Source: Mesolinea sp040772305 (GTDB taxonomy: Bacteria; Chloroflexota; Anaerolineae; Anaerolineales; Anaerolineaceae). From it: a stretch of 64,000 bases of DNA. Below are positions 52,433 through 61,803 of this stretch, piece after piece (within the stretch, counting starts at the first letter, position 1; every line of letters starts with the position of its first letter). A program made the translations under genes and the position numbers. The DNA is taken from contig JAXGYK010000001.1 of assembly GCA_040772305.1 (NCBI GenBank), forward strand, positions 1,240,001 to 1,304,000. Reading direction: 5' to 3'. The notes beneath the pieces are model-generated. The model was not told the DNA's origin and did no database searches. It saw only the letters and a list, made by a program, of their open reading frames with translations.

Positions 52433-53629
52433 TTAGGAGTTAGCCTTTTTATCAACAAAGGGAACCAGGTTTTGGATCGAATCCTGATATGCCAGAAGAA
52501 TTGCTTGTACATGCCGGACAGTCTCACGCGCCAGATGGTCCAAATCTTCGCGGGCCTGCAAGGTAAGGGAGTTTAGTGTTTCCAGCTGCTCACTGGCACT
52601 ATTAAGCTGTTGATTGATCTCACGATTTTTTTCTTCTTCGCTGAGCATATAAGTTGTCCAGCGTTTCAGGTCATCCGATTTGAAAGCAGTCCATTCTTGC
52701 CGGAAACGCTCATCATTTAAGCGCTGAATTTCACTTATTTCGTTGATTCGACGTTCAAAACGCTGTGTTACATCATCCATGCTTGCAAGGGCTTTGCCTA
52801 CAGCTTTTCGGGAAGTTTCGAGGTCTTCCATATGAACGTTGAGTTGCTGGTTGTACTTTTCGATTTCACTAAATCTTTGTTCCCAAGTGCGGAATATATT
52901 CTCTTTGTCGATCAAAATTCCGTTCACCTTATCAATAAACACACTTTGCTCTTCTTTACGGTCCTTTTCGAAAGTTTGCAGCTCTGCAATGCGTACATCC
53001 AATTGTCTGAAACTGTCGCTCAGGGAATCGAAACGACTGCGCGTTTCTTCAACACGTTTACGTACCGATACAAGTTCACCTTGCAGGTCTGTAAGACGTT
53101 TTGCTTCCTGGCGGCGGCTTTCCTCCAGAAGATGGAGTGAACGGCGATAATCCTCGTCAAAGCGTTCCACTTCCTGGATTTTTACCTTTAATTCTTCGAT
53201 TAGTCTGGCCAGGCGCGAATCTTCCACCTTAGAGGTTTTCAATTCCTGACGTAAGGGCTCGAGCTGTTCTGTAAAGGGATAGATGTCGGCAATGCTTTTT
53301 TTAGCTGCTTCAATTTCGATTCGCAGGCGTTTGGCTGTTTCATTCAAATTTGCCTCAGCACGCTCATTAACGTCCCGCACCTGTTTGGTGAGATCAGTAT
53401 TCACACGGTCAATGCGGTTGTCGTATTTATCGAATGTGCTCACCTGATTGGTCAGTTTCGCAATGGATAGTTCCATTTCTTTCAGCTGTTTTCGCAGTGA
53501 AATGTTGTCGACTTCAAGTGCTGTAAGGCGGTTTTGCAACGAAGCAAGGTTTGTCTTATCGTTGCGGCGTTCATTATCCAGCCATTCAACGCGCTTTTCT
53601 AATTGTTCAAAACCAATGTAATCGTCCAT
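52433..53629 (-). CDS. Long coiled-coil protein
   Basis: A 398-aa, highly charged, almost wholly helical protein. Heptad-like patterns run from about residue 5 to 370 (LEKRVEWLDNERRNDKTNLA at the start, LEDSRRQEAKRL-type segments later). No signal peptide or hydrophobic helix. It has SMC/tropomyosin-like composition without an ATPase head. Function unknown. Immediately upstream of selB on the same transcript. Confidence 0.7.
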   Translation of the reverse strand: MDDYIGFEQLEKRVEWLDNERRNDKTNLASLQNRLTALEVDNISLRKQLKEMELSIAKLTNQVSTFDKYDNRIDRVNTDLTKQVRDVNERAEANLNETAKRLRIEIEAAKKSIADIYPFTEQLEPLRQELKTSKVEDSRLARLIEELKVKIQEVERFDEDYRRSLHLLEESRRQEAKRLTDLQGELVSVRKRVEETRSRFDSLSDSFRQLDVRIAELQTFEKDRKEEQSVFIDKVNGILIDKENIFRTWEQRFSEIEKYNQQLNVHMEDLETSRKAVGKALASMDDVTQRFERRINEISEIQRLNDERFRQEWTAFKSDDLKRWTTYMLSEEEKNREINQQLNSASEQLETLNSLTLQAREDLDHLARETVRHVQAILLAYQDSIQNLVPFVDKKANS

Positions 53630-53677
53630 TATTTAGCCTGCTTCCATAGCTATCAAGATTTTTTGATTATACACGGT

Positions 53678-55102
53678 TCAATTGCTCAGGATGTCAATCG
53701 TAAGCAACTGTTCAAAGGGTAAAAGCAAATTCTGAAAATGGTTCAAAAAGAAATGCGGAAAGATTCCCATCAAAAGCAGAATAAGCAGCAAAACCACCAA
53801 GGTGATCTTGAGACGCAGCGTTTCCGGATTGTAGGGAGAGTTTTGTTCTACTGGCATGATTAGAACTTTTAAGAAGCGCAAGGAAAATAAGACCACTCCT
53901 CCCACACCGATGACCATGCCAATTTTAAGTGCAACCGAAAGTGAGCTTATCTGCAGCCAAACCAAGCGCTTTACCGGAAAGTATGCTAAAAGAGGCATCC
54001 CACTGATACCCAAAAGACTGATAAACCAAGCCAAACTCAAAAAGGGATGTGTGTGCAGCAGCCCTTCAAAGGCCTGTAAAACACCGGTTTTGATACCAGC
54101 ATGGTCTCGGGCAACACTATGGGTATAACCCCACAGCCAATATAGCGCTGCACGCGGCACCATGCTAAGTGCAATAAGCGGCAACGCTCCCTGACGTATC
54201 AAGCCCAGTGTAAGCAAAGCGTAGCCCGTTTCGGACATAAAGAGATAGGAGAATACCCGCCTCAAATCGCTTTGAATTGCTGTGAGCAGCCCCGCAACGG
54301 CAATCATTGCTACCCCCAGGATTTGCAAGCTCTGATCAATAGCGGGCATTCCGCGTAGCCAGGCATATCGGTCAAAAAAACTGATCAGGTACACCAGCAA
54401 TACTGTCTGGCGCAGTGTTAATAAGAAGCTGAGTACCCAGGGATGACTTTCCTGGGCAAGCATTGCCATCCAGGTGTGCAAAGGAAAAACCGCCAGCCAA
54501 AGCGAAAAACCCAGAATAATCATTAAAGCTGCACGTACAATGAGCGGGTTAGCAGAGGGTGCAGTAGCAATCCCCGAAAGCATCCAGCCGCTCAGCAAAA
54601 TAAATGGCATGGCCAGCGATTGCAGTACAAGGTAACGTAATAAACCCGGACCAGCAAGCTGCCCGCGAGGTGAAAGCAGGGGTACACTGATGAGAACAAC
54701 CAGTTGCACCAAAACAGACGCATAGAGAAATGGTTCAAAAGCCGGAACGGCGGTCCAAAGAGCTGTAATCACCAAAGAAAGCGCATTAAAATAGCCGCTT
54801 ACCTTGAACTGGAAACTGAAGGCATTCCATAAGAAAGAAAAACTATATATAAGGGCTACTAGGGTAAGCATGTCCTTGTTGATAGTAAGCGACCTGCCAA
54901 GAAGCTCGATACTGGTAGCAAATTCGTAGCGCCGCCCAGCCAGAACAAAGACATGTGCAGAGGGAAAGCTAAATGCCAGGAAAGCAAGCAGCAAACTAAG
55001 CAGGCTGGCAAATGCAGCTGTAAATTTACGGCGCCTAGGAAAGAATAGCAGAATCATTCCTGTCAGGGCAGGAATGATTATCCAGATATGGGCAGTGCTC
55101 AC
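53678..55102 (-). CDS. NuoN/antiporter-like membrane subunit (divergent)
   Basis: A 474-aa protein with about 13-14 helices, similar to proton-conducting NuoN/NuoM/MrpD subunits. AVFPLHTWMAMLAQESHPWV corresponds to the family's PLHxWLPDA motif. The next helix has an Arg where a conserved Lys is usual (LRQTVLLVYL). The conserved TM5 Glu is not evident. Such changes question normal proton pumping. It is last of a three-gene unit with 4-base overlaps, and no NuoBCD or hydrogenase genes are adjacent. Confidence 0.75.
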   Translation of the reverse strand: MSTAHIWIIIPALTGMILLFFPRRRKFTAAFASLLSLLLAFLAFSFPSAHVFVLAGRRYEFATSIELLGRSLTINKDMLTLVALIYSFSFLWNAFSFQFKVSGYFNALSLVITALWTAVPAFEPFLYASVLVQLVVLISVPLLSPRGQLAGPGLLRYLVLQSLAMPFILLSGWMLSGIATAPSANPLIVRAALMIILGFSLWLAVFPLHTWMAMLAQESHPWVLSFLLTLRQTVLLVYLISFFDRYAWLRGMPAIDQSLQILGVAMIAVAGLLTAIQSDLRRVFSYLFMSETGYALLTLGLIRQGALPLIALSMVPRAALYWLWGYTHSVARDHAGIKTGVLQAFEGLLHTHPFLSLAWFISLLGISGMPLLAYFPVKRLVWLQISSLSVALKIGMVIGVGGVVLFSLRFLKVLIMPVEQNSPYNPETLRLKITLVVLLLILLLMGIFPHFFLNHFQNLLLPFEQLLTIDILSN

Positions 55103-55704
55103 GAGCCCTCCTCCAGGAGGTAGTCGCTCTGTTTTACAATGAGGTACGCTCCTACAAGGGCTACACCAAGGTTCAAAAGCGCGAACAGTCCTTCCAGCAC
55201 CGTGGAAAACTCTAAGGAAGCATAAAGCAATTCAAATCCGCTGAAAAAAGTAAGTAATGCCGTAATAACATAAATGGGCTCCTCGCGCATCCCAACCTGA
55301 AGCATGCCCAGGATCATCAAGCCTGTGCTTGCAGCCAAAACAATGCGTGAAGCACTCGGAAAGATATCAACTTGCAAATTTGGCGCATAATTCCATACAA
55401 CGATGATGACCAGGACACCCATAATCAGCCGCATTCCTTGGCTGGGACTGAAACGAGGTGGCCAGCTTGGTTTATTGAGCAAGCCGCTTGAGGCCAGGGT
55501 CAGGTACAGTACAAGCGTAGCCATCCAGCCCGTTAGCAGCTTGACTAAAGCCAGATTAGGCGGGCGCAAGCCTAACAGAAGGAAAAAAACTGTCAGGTAC
55601 TGTAATGCCAAGGCAACAATGCTGGTGGCCCATTCCCGACGCACTAAATTAAAGGCGGCTAAGAGCAATGCCAGTATTCCAAAGACCCATTCCAGTTGAT
55701 TCAC
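55099..55704 (-). CDS. HyfE-like membrane protein
   Basis: A 201-aa, about six-helix protein resembling hydrogenase-4 component E/NuoK-type small subunits (LLAAFNLVRREWATSIVALA at the start, YVITALLTFFSGFELLYASL in the middle, ending near YLIVKQSDYLL). It overlaps both neighbours by 4 bases (ATGA), so the three products are made together, probably as one complex. Confidence 0.65.
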   Translation of the reverse strand: MNQLEWVFGILALLLAAFNLVRREWATSIVALALQYLTVFFLLLGLRPPNLALVKLLTGWMATLVLYLTLASSGLLNKPSWPPRFSPSQGMRLIMGVLVIIVVWNYAPNLQVDIFPSASRIVLAASTGLMILGMLQVGMREEPIYVITALLTFFSGFELLYASLEFSTVLEGLFALLNLGVALVGAYLIVKQSDYLLEEGS

Positions 55705-57317
55705 GGCAAACTAACCTGTGATAAAAACAAAGTCATAAGCAGTACAATAAAGACCAAACTCCATAGAATTCCCCCAGGACCTTCGATGATGCGTGTCATC
55801 ATATTTCCTGCTTTAGCCAACAAATTCAGAATATACAAGCCAAGCTTTTGCAGCCATCGCAGGCTGAGTATTTGAGTGACCTGTTCAAAAAGCATACGCA
55901 GCAGCCTGTAAGCTGGTAATTGTTTTTGTAGTTCTTCGGTAAACGGAAATTGTAAGCCAAGCCTTAAAAAGGCAAAGATTCCCAAGCTTGCGATACCTAG
56001 CGACACTAATCCAGGCAGAGGGGTTCCCAGGACAAAAGAACCTGGCCAACCAACAAAACCAATAATATAGATCGCTTCGAGGATGATAACCAAACCTAAT
56101 GGAAACGAGATGCGCGCATGTTTTTCAAGCCCGGTAATTGGGCTGCTTCTCTCAAGGATAAAGCGCAGGTATCCCAGCAACATCAGGGCATGCACGCCAA
56201 TCAGTACCCAGGCGCTCCAGTTTAGGCCTTGGTTCAATATTCCATCCCAGCCTGAGATCAAAGGGGTGTAGGGTAATCCCAGCAGCCCTCCCATGCCAAT
56301 GACAATGAGAAACCGAATTCGGCGGACAGGCGGGTCAAAAAGGAAGAGCAGGCTTCCCACCAGCAGCAAAGCCATTCCCCAAGCACGGCTTGCTTCAGGC
56401 AAGCCATTCAGTGCAGAAATAACACCAAAAGATGCCAAAGCTACCGTCCAAAATGGTCGGGCTTCGTATTCTGTCTTACGGGTCAGCCACATTAAAGATG
56501 AGTAAACTGCGGCCAGCAAGGCCAGGATCCGCAATAAAGAAGGAGCCAGCCCAGGCATCATGCCAATGCCAGCCGGAAGCCGCGCTATCAGCATAAAAGC
56601 TGAGGCCATGGGGAAGAGGCGCATTAAAAGCCCTGAGTCACGCCGAAGTTCAGGCGCATCCATGTAGGTGAGGTTAAGAGGGAGCACGCCCATACGCAAG
56701 CCTGCGGCCAGCAAAAAGAGAATTGCTGCTTCCTGGGGGACGGAATTTAAATTAAAATCCGGTCGGTATTTCCAGGCAGTACCCGTAGCCGCAAGCAAGG
56801 CAAGCAAACTGGCTAGGCGCATCCCAAAAGCGGCTATCAATTCGGTGCCTTGTTTGCGGCTGTGTTCCAAAAGGAGTAAGTAGCCCAGCTTAATCATGTC
56901 TATCAAAGCCCAGGCTAATGCGAGTGTTACTGGGTCTCCAGCGGTAATTGCCAAAAGGTTCACCGCTGTCAGAGCAATAGAACCAGCCCATGTAATAGCG
57001 GAAGTCTTCACATCAGTGCGACTAGTATTGGTAAGGATTACTGCCAGGCAAAGGGTTACTAATGCCAGGGCATAAGGCCAGGAAATGTAGTCTAAAAGCA
57101 GGCTCAACCGGCCATGCCAAAGTTCAAACGGCTGCCAGGTTCCAATTTGAATTTGGGTTGGCAGGTAGAGGCGCAAAACCAACACACAAACCAAAGCAAG
57201 CCCGGACCCGATAATAGCTATAAGCCAAGCGCGTCCTGTGTTAGGTTTGAGAGCCTGTGTGATGATAATCGCCAATACTGTCAGTATCAGCAATGCAAAG
57301 AGCACCAGAAGCAACAT
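55701..57317 (-). CDS. NuoL/HyfB-like membrane subunit (divergent)
   Basis: A 538-aa protein with about 14-16 helices. It aligns in pattern with NuoL/M: LALAWALIDMIKLGYLLLLE where the TM5 Glu motif is expected (Asp instead), and LPLNLTYMDAPELRRDSGLL where PLHxWLPDA should stand (His and Trp missing). The Lys of the following helix is replaced (LLMRLFPMASAFM). It is first in the three-gene unit, 22 bases after the dihydropyrimidinase stop. It may be a structural or repurposed relative of the complex I pump. Confidence 0.7.
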   Translation of the reverse strand: MLLLVLFALLILTVLAIIITQALKPNTGRAWLIAIIGSGLALVCVLVLRLYLPTQIQIGTWQPFELWHGRLSLLLDYISWPYALALVTLCLAVILTNTSRTDVKTSAITWAGSIALTAVNLLAITAGDPVTLALAWALIDMIKLGYLLLLEHSRKQGTELIAAFGMRLASLLALLAATGTAWKYRPDFNLNSVPQEAAILFLLAAGLRMGVLPLNLTYMDAPELRRDSGLLMRLFPMASAFMLIARLPAGIGMMPGLAPSLLRILALLAAVYSSLMWLTRKTEYEARPFWTVALASFGVISALNGLPEASRAWGMALLLVGSLLFLFDPPVRRIRFLIVIGMGGLLGLPYTPLISGWDGILNQGLNWSAWVLIGVHALMLLGYLRFILERSSPITGLEKHARISFPLGLVIILEAIYIIGFVGWPGSFVLGTPLPGLVSLGIASLGIFAFLRLGLQFPFTEELQKQLPAYRLLRMLFEQVTQILSLRWLQKLGLYILNLLAKAGNMMTRIIEGPGGILWSLVFIVLLMTLFLSQVSLP

Positions 57318-57339
57318 AGATGAATTCTACCTGTAAAGC

Positions 57340-58761
57340 CTAAAGAATCTGACCCTCTTGGCGTTTTAGGTAACGGCCTTGTCCCATTTGACCGTACCAG
57401 GTACCATTTTTTACCAAGCAGTTCCCACGCGCATAGACTGCGTCCGGCCAGCCCTGTAATTCGAAGCCTTCGTAGAGGTTGTAATCCGTCCGCTGATGCG
57501 AAAGGGCTCGGCCATACTTGTGCTTCCGTTTTGGGTTCCACAGCACAAAATCTGCATCACTGCCAGGCTGCAGGCAGCCTTTTTGGGGATAAAGGCCAAA
57601 TATTCGGGCAGGGTTCTCGGCTGTTAATGCAACGAACTTATTCGCGGTGATATGGCCGCTGTTCACAGCTGCTGTCCAAAAGACTGGCAGCCGGTCGCCA
57701 ATGCCGGGTAAACCGTTAGGGATCTTTGTAAAGTCATCACAGCCCAGTTCTTTGCCGGGTATCGCAACAGATTTGCCTTCATAGGTGATTGGTTGGCCGC
57801 CGTCAAAGAAAAATGGACAGTGGTCGGTTGCCAAAACCTGGATGGTGCCATCTTCCAGGCCCTTCCATAGTCTTGCTTGATCGCTTTTGCCCCGCATTGG
57901 TGGGGAACAAACCCATTTTGCACCGTCGCTGCGCTTAAGCTCTTCTTCTGTAAACAGGAGGTACTGGGGACAGGTTTCGCCCATTACCGGCAGGCCATTA
58001 TGGCGTCCGTATGCTAGCTGGTCTACCTCCCCCGCGACGTTCATATGAACAAGGTACACGGGTGCTTCTGCCTGGGCTCCTATTGCAATTGCGCGTAAGC
58101 TGCTTTCTACCTCACCCCAGCCTGGCCGCGTACGAGCATGCCAAATAGGTGCTGTATTTCCGGCGGCCAAAGCTTCACTTGTCAAAATATCGATGATGTC
58201 GCCGTTTTCAGCATGGACCATGGTTAGAATGCCGTGCTTTCCGGCAATGCGCATCACTTTAAAAATGTCGCCATCTGACAAACGCAAGCGCCCATTATAG
58301 GCTGTAAAAACCTTAATGCTGGTAATGCCAACCTGAGGAAGCTTAGGTATTTGGGCTGCTACATCTTGATCAAAGCGTGTGATGTTCATGTGCAGACCAT
58401 AATCGATGGGAGATTTTGCGGCCTTTTGCAAATGCATCCCGATGTTTTCTTCCAGGCTCCCTGCATCATGAGAGACGAAATCGATTACTGTCGTAGTTCC
58501 TCCAAATGCTGCTGCTTTGCCGCCCGTGTAATGATCATCCGAGGAAACGGTGCCAAACATTGGCAAATCCAGGTGAACATGGCAGTCAACACCTCCTGGC
58601 AAAACCATTAAACCCTCGGCATCAATTACCTCGTCCGCGCTGCACTCCAAAGCTTTAGCTCGCTGCGCAATCACACCATCCTCAACCAGGAGGTCCATTT
58701 TGATGCTTTGCCGGGAATCAACAAGCGTCCCGTTCCGAATTAAAGTTCGCATTTGGGTCAC
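57340..58761 (-). CDS. Dihydropyrimidinase/hydantoinase
   Basis: A 473-aa cyclic amidohydrolase. Metal site: GVDCHVHLDLP (HxH), carbamylated-Lys site TSIKVFTAYNGRL, VHAENGD, VYLVHMN and ATDHCPFFF. It opens dihydropyrimidines or hydantoins to N-carbamoyl amino acids. With carbamate kinase 4-5 kb upstream in the same run of genes, it fits a catabolic path where carbamoyl groups end in ATP. It is separated by 3 bases from the preceding unknown gene. Confidence 0.92.
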   Translation of the reverse strand: MTQMRTLIRNGTLVDSRQSIKMDLLVEDGVIAQRAKALECSADEVIDAEGLMVLPGGVDCHVHLDLPMFGTVSSDDHYTGGKAAAFGGTTTVIDFVSHDAGSLEENIGMHLQKAAKSPIDYGLHMNITRFDQDVAAQIPKLPQVGITSIKVFTAYNGRLRLSDGDIFKVMRIAGKHGILTMVHAENGDIIDILTSEALAAGNTAPIWHARTRPGWGEVESSLRAIAIGAQAEAPVYLVHMNVAGEVDQLAYGRHNGLPVMGETCPQYLLFTEEELKRSDGAKWVCSPPMRGKSDQARLWKGLEDGTIQVLATDHCPFFFDGGQPITYEGKSVAIPGKELGCDDFTKIPNGLPGIGDRLPVFWTAAVNSGHITANKFVALTAENPARIFGLYPQKGCLQPGSDADFVLWNPKRKHKYGRALSHQRTDYNLYEGFELQGWPDAVYARGNCLVKNGTWYGQMGQGRYLKRQEGQIL

Positions 58762-58764
58762 TCC

Positions 58765-59328
58765 CTACTTTTTATCGATGAAAGCACCCAGAAGCTCCAG
58801 CAGCTGTTCATCGCTCAGCGGTATGTCCGCTCCAACAGTGCGATAGACCTGGCTTTTTGCTGCGCGCTCCCGCAGTGAGCGCCAAAGCACCGGACGTTCT
58901 TCGTCATGTACCGGCAAATCACTGAGTATTTTCGCTTTTTTTACCCTGCCCATAGTCGTATAAAAAAAACTGACCCGTTTCCATGCCCCGGAAGAGATCG
59001 GCTGTTCCAGTGCCATTAATGGCCCCAATTGGAGTTTAAAATATTCCTCATGCGCACGGGGATGCTCTGCCTCATCCTGAAGCAGGTCTTTGCGTCTTAC
59101 CAGCTCATACCCTAGCAGTTGGGCAATGTACCCAACCTGCCAGCGCTGCGAAGCAGAAAAAGCCGCTGTTTGATAAAACGCCAGATAGTCTACTGCAATC
59201 ACTTTTGGTGCCGTTTTGAGGGGAATTCGGTACCACCCCAGCAACCGCGCGATATCCAGGTCTCGCTGGCTTGGCATAACCGCCACGAGCACCAAAGCAT
59301 GGTCAGGCAAACTATCGGAGGAACTCAT
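58765..59328 (-). CDS. Conserved protein of unknown function, linked to the hydantoinase
   Basis: A 187-aa soluble protein without signal or membrane helices. Recognisable only by its own pattern: VAVMPSQRDLDIARLLGWYR, AVDYLAFYQTAAFS, HEEYFKLQLGPLMALEQPIS, then SFFYTTMGRVKKAK. It lies 3 bases from both neighbours' coding ends, so it is certainly co-translated with the PLP enzyme and hydantoinase. Function not known. Confidence 0.6.
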   Translation of the reverse strand: MSSSDSLPDHALVLVAVMPSQRDLDIARLLGWYRIPLKTAPKVIAVDYLAFYQTAAFSASQRWQVGYIAQLLGYELVRRKDLLQDEAEHPRAHEEYFKLQLGPLMALEQPISSGAWKRVSFFYTTMGRVKKAKILSDLPVHDEERPVLWRSLRERAAKSQVYRTVGADIPLSDEQLLELLGAFIDKK

Positions 59329-59331
59329 GAT

Positions 59332-60801
59332 TTACAGCAATCCCGCCTGATTATTAAACTCAGTAATCAGACGATCAATCTCGGGTGCCTGCGCTTGTAC
59401 TTCAAGCCAGTAATCCGGATCATACCATTGGGCCTGGATTTCTTCGTAACTTTTGCCCTGCTGTTCTACCCAGGTATAGTACTTAAGGTTATGGATGCGT
59501 TTCCGATCAGGATAAGTAAGCTCTTTCATATTGCTGGTATTCTCACCCAGCAAATAGCGCGCGTGGTCAGCTATGGCATCTTTTTCAGTATAAGCACCCT
59601 TTTCCTCAGCCTTTTCAACCAAGCGGCTACGGTAAAGCTCCATTGAATCAGTAAGGATTGTAAAGATTAGATCGCGACTGGACAGTTCGTTCCACTTTGC
59701 AAACTTAATTGCGGAAAGCATATTCGCGATGCCGCTAAAGCCAAACAGATCCAGATTTCTCAGGGTCTCTTCTTCAACGCCACTGGACCTCAATAGCTTT
59801 TGCCCTTCAGCTTCGTTAAAGAGGCGGGCTAAATTGACGACAGCATTGTCGTCAATTGAAGTTACAAAGTCGGTTGTGCGCACGTCGTGAATCCAAGGCA
59901 CATGTTTGTCCCCAATACCCTCAATGCGATGGGCTCCAAAGCCATTATTTAATAAAGTAGGGCACTGGAGTGCTTCGCTGGCAACAACGCGCATCTCGGG
60001 GAAAACCTGCTTCAGGCGATCCCCGGCTGCAATTGTTCCTGCCGAACCGGTGGCTGAAACAAAACCGGCCAAGCGATCCCCTTTGCCCAGCACTTTTTCC
60101 GCCATCTCAAGGTATGCTGAACCAGTTACTGAGTAATGCCAAAGATAGTTTCCCAGTTCATCAAACTGATTAAAAATTACCAGGTCCTCTCCACTGCGTC
60201 GCAGCTCCCAACATTTGTCAAATATTTCCTTTACGTTCGATTCAGTGCCCGGAGTCGCAATCACATCGCATGCAACTGTGTCCAACCACTCGAACCTTTC
60301 GTGGCTCATGCCTTCTGGCAAGATGGCAATCGATTTACAGCCCAGCAAGTAGGAATCGTAAGCTCCTCCTCGGCAGTAGTTGCCAGTGGAAGGCCACACT
60401 GCTTTTTGCACCGTTGGGTCAAACTGACCGGTTATCAGAGGCGGTACCAGGCAGCCGAAGGCTGCCCCCACTTTGTGTGCACCTGTAGGAAACCACTTTC
60501 CTACCAGGGCAATGATGCGGGCATCCACCTGTGTAAGACTGGATGGCAATTCGATGAAGTTGACGGGACCATATAAGCCGCCATAATGTTTAGGCTCGTT
60601 TTTCCAGGTAATTCTGAATAGATTTAAGGGATGTAAATCCCAGAGGCCAATGCTTTCAAGTTGGTCTTTGATTTTTTGGGGAACAAGTTCTTCGGGGTTT
60701 TGCTGCTGAGCCAGCGTGGGAATAATAATCCCTTTTTGACGTACACGATCCAGGTTGTGGGCAATTTGTTCCGGATATAAACTGAGGTCAATCCGTGCCA
60801 T
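59332..60801 (-). CDS. Fold-type II PLP-dependent lyase-like enzyme
   Basis: A 489-aa enzyme of the cysteine synthase/threonine dehydratase superfamily. The PLP-binding Lys is in WFPTGAHKVGAAF, and the phosphate-binding stretch reads SATGSAGTIAAGD. PSTGNYCRGGAYDSYLLGC and the long N-terminal 70 residues set it apart from simple synthases. It may be an ammonia-lyase acting on a diamino or carbamoyl amino acid, given the hydantoinase and carbamate kinase neighbours (inference). Co-transcribed with the 187-aa gene. Confidence 0.7.
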   Translation of the reverse strand: MARIDLSLYPEQIAHNLDRVRQKGIIIPTLAQQQNPEELVPQKIKDQLESIGLWDLHPLNLFRITWKNEPKHYGGLYGPVNFIELPSSLTQVDARIIALVGKWFPTGAHKVGAAFGCLVPPLITGQFDPTVQKAVWPSTGNYCRGGAYDSYLLGCKSIAILPEGMSHERFEWLDTVACDVIATPGTESNVKEIFDKCWELRRSGEDLVIFNQFDELGNYLWHYSVTGSAYLEMAEKVLGKGDRLAGFVSATGSAGTIAAGDRLKQVFPEMRVVASEALQCPTLLNNGFGAHRIEGIGDKHVPWIHDVRTTDFVTSIDDNAVVNLARLFNEAEGQKLLRSSGVEEETLRNLDLFGFSGIANMLSAIKFAKWNELSSRDLIFTILTDSMELYRSRLVEKAEEKGAYTEKDAIADHARYLLGENTSNMKELTYPDRKRIHNLKYYTWVEQQGKSYEEIQAQWYDPDYWLEVQAQAPEIDRLITEFNNQAGLL

Positions 60802-60810
60802 CTCGTGCTC

Positions 60811-61803
60811 CTATTCAGGTGGGTTAATAAATTCTGGAACTGCAGGACGATCCAGGCGGATTGGGCTATGGGATTCGCTGGGGCCTTCAGCTACGATGTA
60901 AAGCGGCCGACCGCGTACTTCATCGTAAATGCGGGCAATATATTCTCCAATAATCCCGAGTGAAATGAGCTGCACTCCGCCCAGGAAAAGAACCATAATT
61001 AAAGTTGTAGCTTGTCCGGTTAATTGTGGCGTTTGCAATATGCGCAGGATGATCACAATCGGGATCGCAAGAATGGCAAGCGCCGCAGAAATCAAACCTA
61101 TATAAGTGGCGACCTGCAGAGGGATAAAAGAAAAGCCGGTAACCGCATTGAGGGCTAACTTGAGCATCTTCTTTAGCGGATACTTTGTTACGCCCGCATG
61201 CCGTGCAGCGCGCTTATACGTTACGCCAATAGATTTAAAACCAACCCAAGCGCCCATGCCTCGCAGGAAGCGGTGGCGTTCGCGCATGTTGTTCATAACG
61301 TTTACAACCTTGCGATCCAGCAGTCTAAAGTCGCCGGTATCCAAAGGAATCTCAACATCTGTCAATTTATTAATTAGTCGGTAAAACATTGATGCCGTCT
61401 TGAGCTTAAAGGCACTTTCGCCTTCGCGTTCCCCGCGAACTGCATACACAACCTGGTAACCTTCGCGCCATTTTTCGATGAGCTGGATCATGACTTCCGG
61501 CGGGTCCTGCAGGTCGGCATCTATGATCATCACCGCATCACCGCGGCTGTAGTCCATTCCGGCTGTAACAGCGATTTGGTGGCCAAAATTACGTGCCAGA
61601 ATCACCGGTCTTACCCGTTCATCTTTTGCTGAAAGCTTGCGCATCAGATCACTGCTTCCGTCTTTACTGCCATCGTCCACAAGGATCAGTTCCCAGTCCT
61701 CCCCAGTCTCCTGCATTACCTCACGTACACGTGCATACAGCAAGGGCAGATTTTCCAGCTCGTTGTAAATTGGTGCGATAACAGAAAAAACAGGTTTAGT
61801 CAC
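60811..61803 (-). CDS. Glycosyltransferase family 2 (DPM1/ArnC-like)
   Basis: A 330-aa membrane-anchored transferase. The GT-A domain reads SVIAPIYNELENLPLLY, LVDDGSKDGSSDLM and the DxD-type VMIIDADLQDPPEVM. FYRLINKLTDVEIPLDTGDF is the acceptor-side block, and two C-terminal helices follow (YIGLISAALAILAIPIVII and the next). Typically transfers a sugar to polyprenyl phosphate. It overlaps the threonine synthase-like gene by 8 bases, although its role seems unrelated to the catabolic genes around it. Confidence 0.87.
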   Translation of the reverse strand: MTKPVFSVIAPIYNELENLPLLYARVREVMQETGEDWELILVDDGSKDGSSDLMRKLSAKDERVRPVILARNFGHQIAVTAGMDYSRGDAVMIIDADLQDPPEVMIQLIEKWREGYQVVYAVRGEREGESAFKLKTASMFYRLINKLTDVEIPLDTGDFRLLDRKVVNVMNNMRERHRFLRGMGAWVGFKSIGVTYKRAARHAGVTKYPLKKMLKLALNAVTGFSFIPLQVATYIGLISAALAILAIPIVIILRILQTPQLTGQATTLIMVLFLGGVQLISLGIIGEYIARIYDEVRGRPLYIVAEGPSESHSPIRLDRPAVPEFINPPE

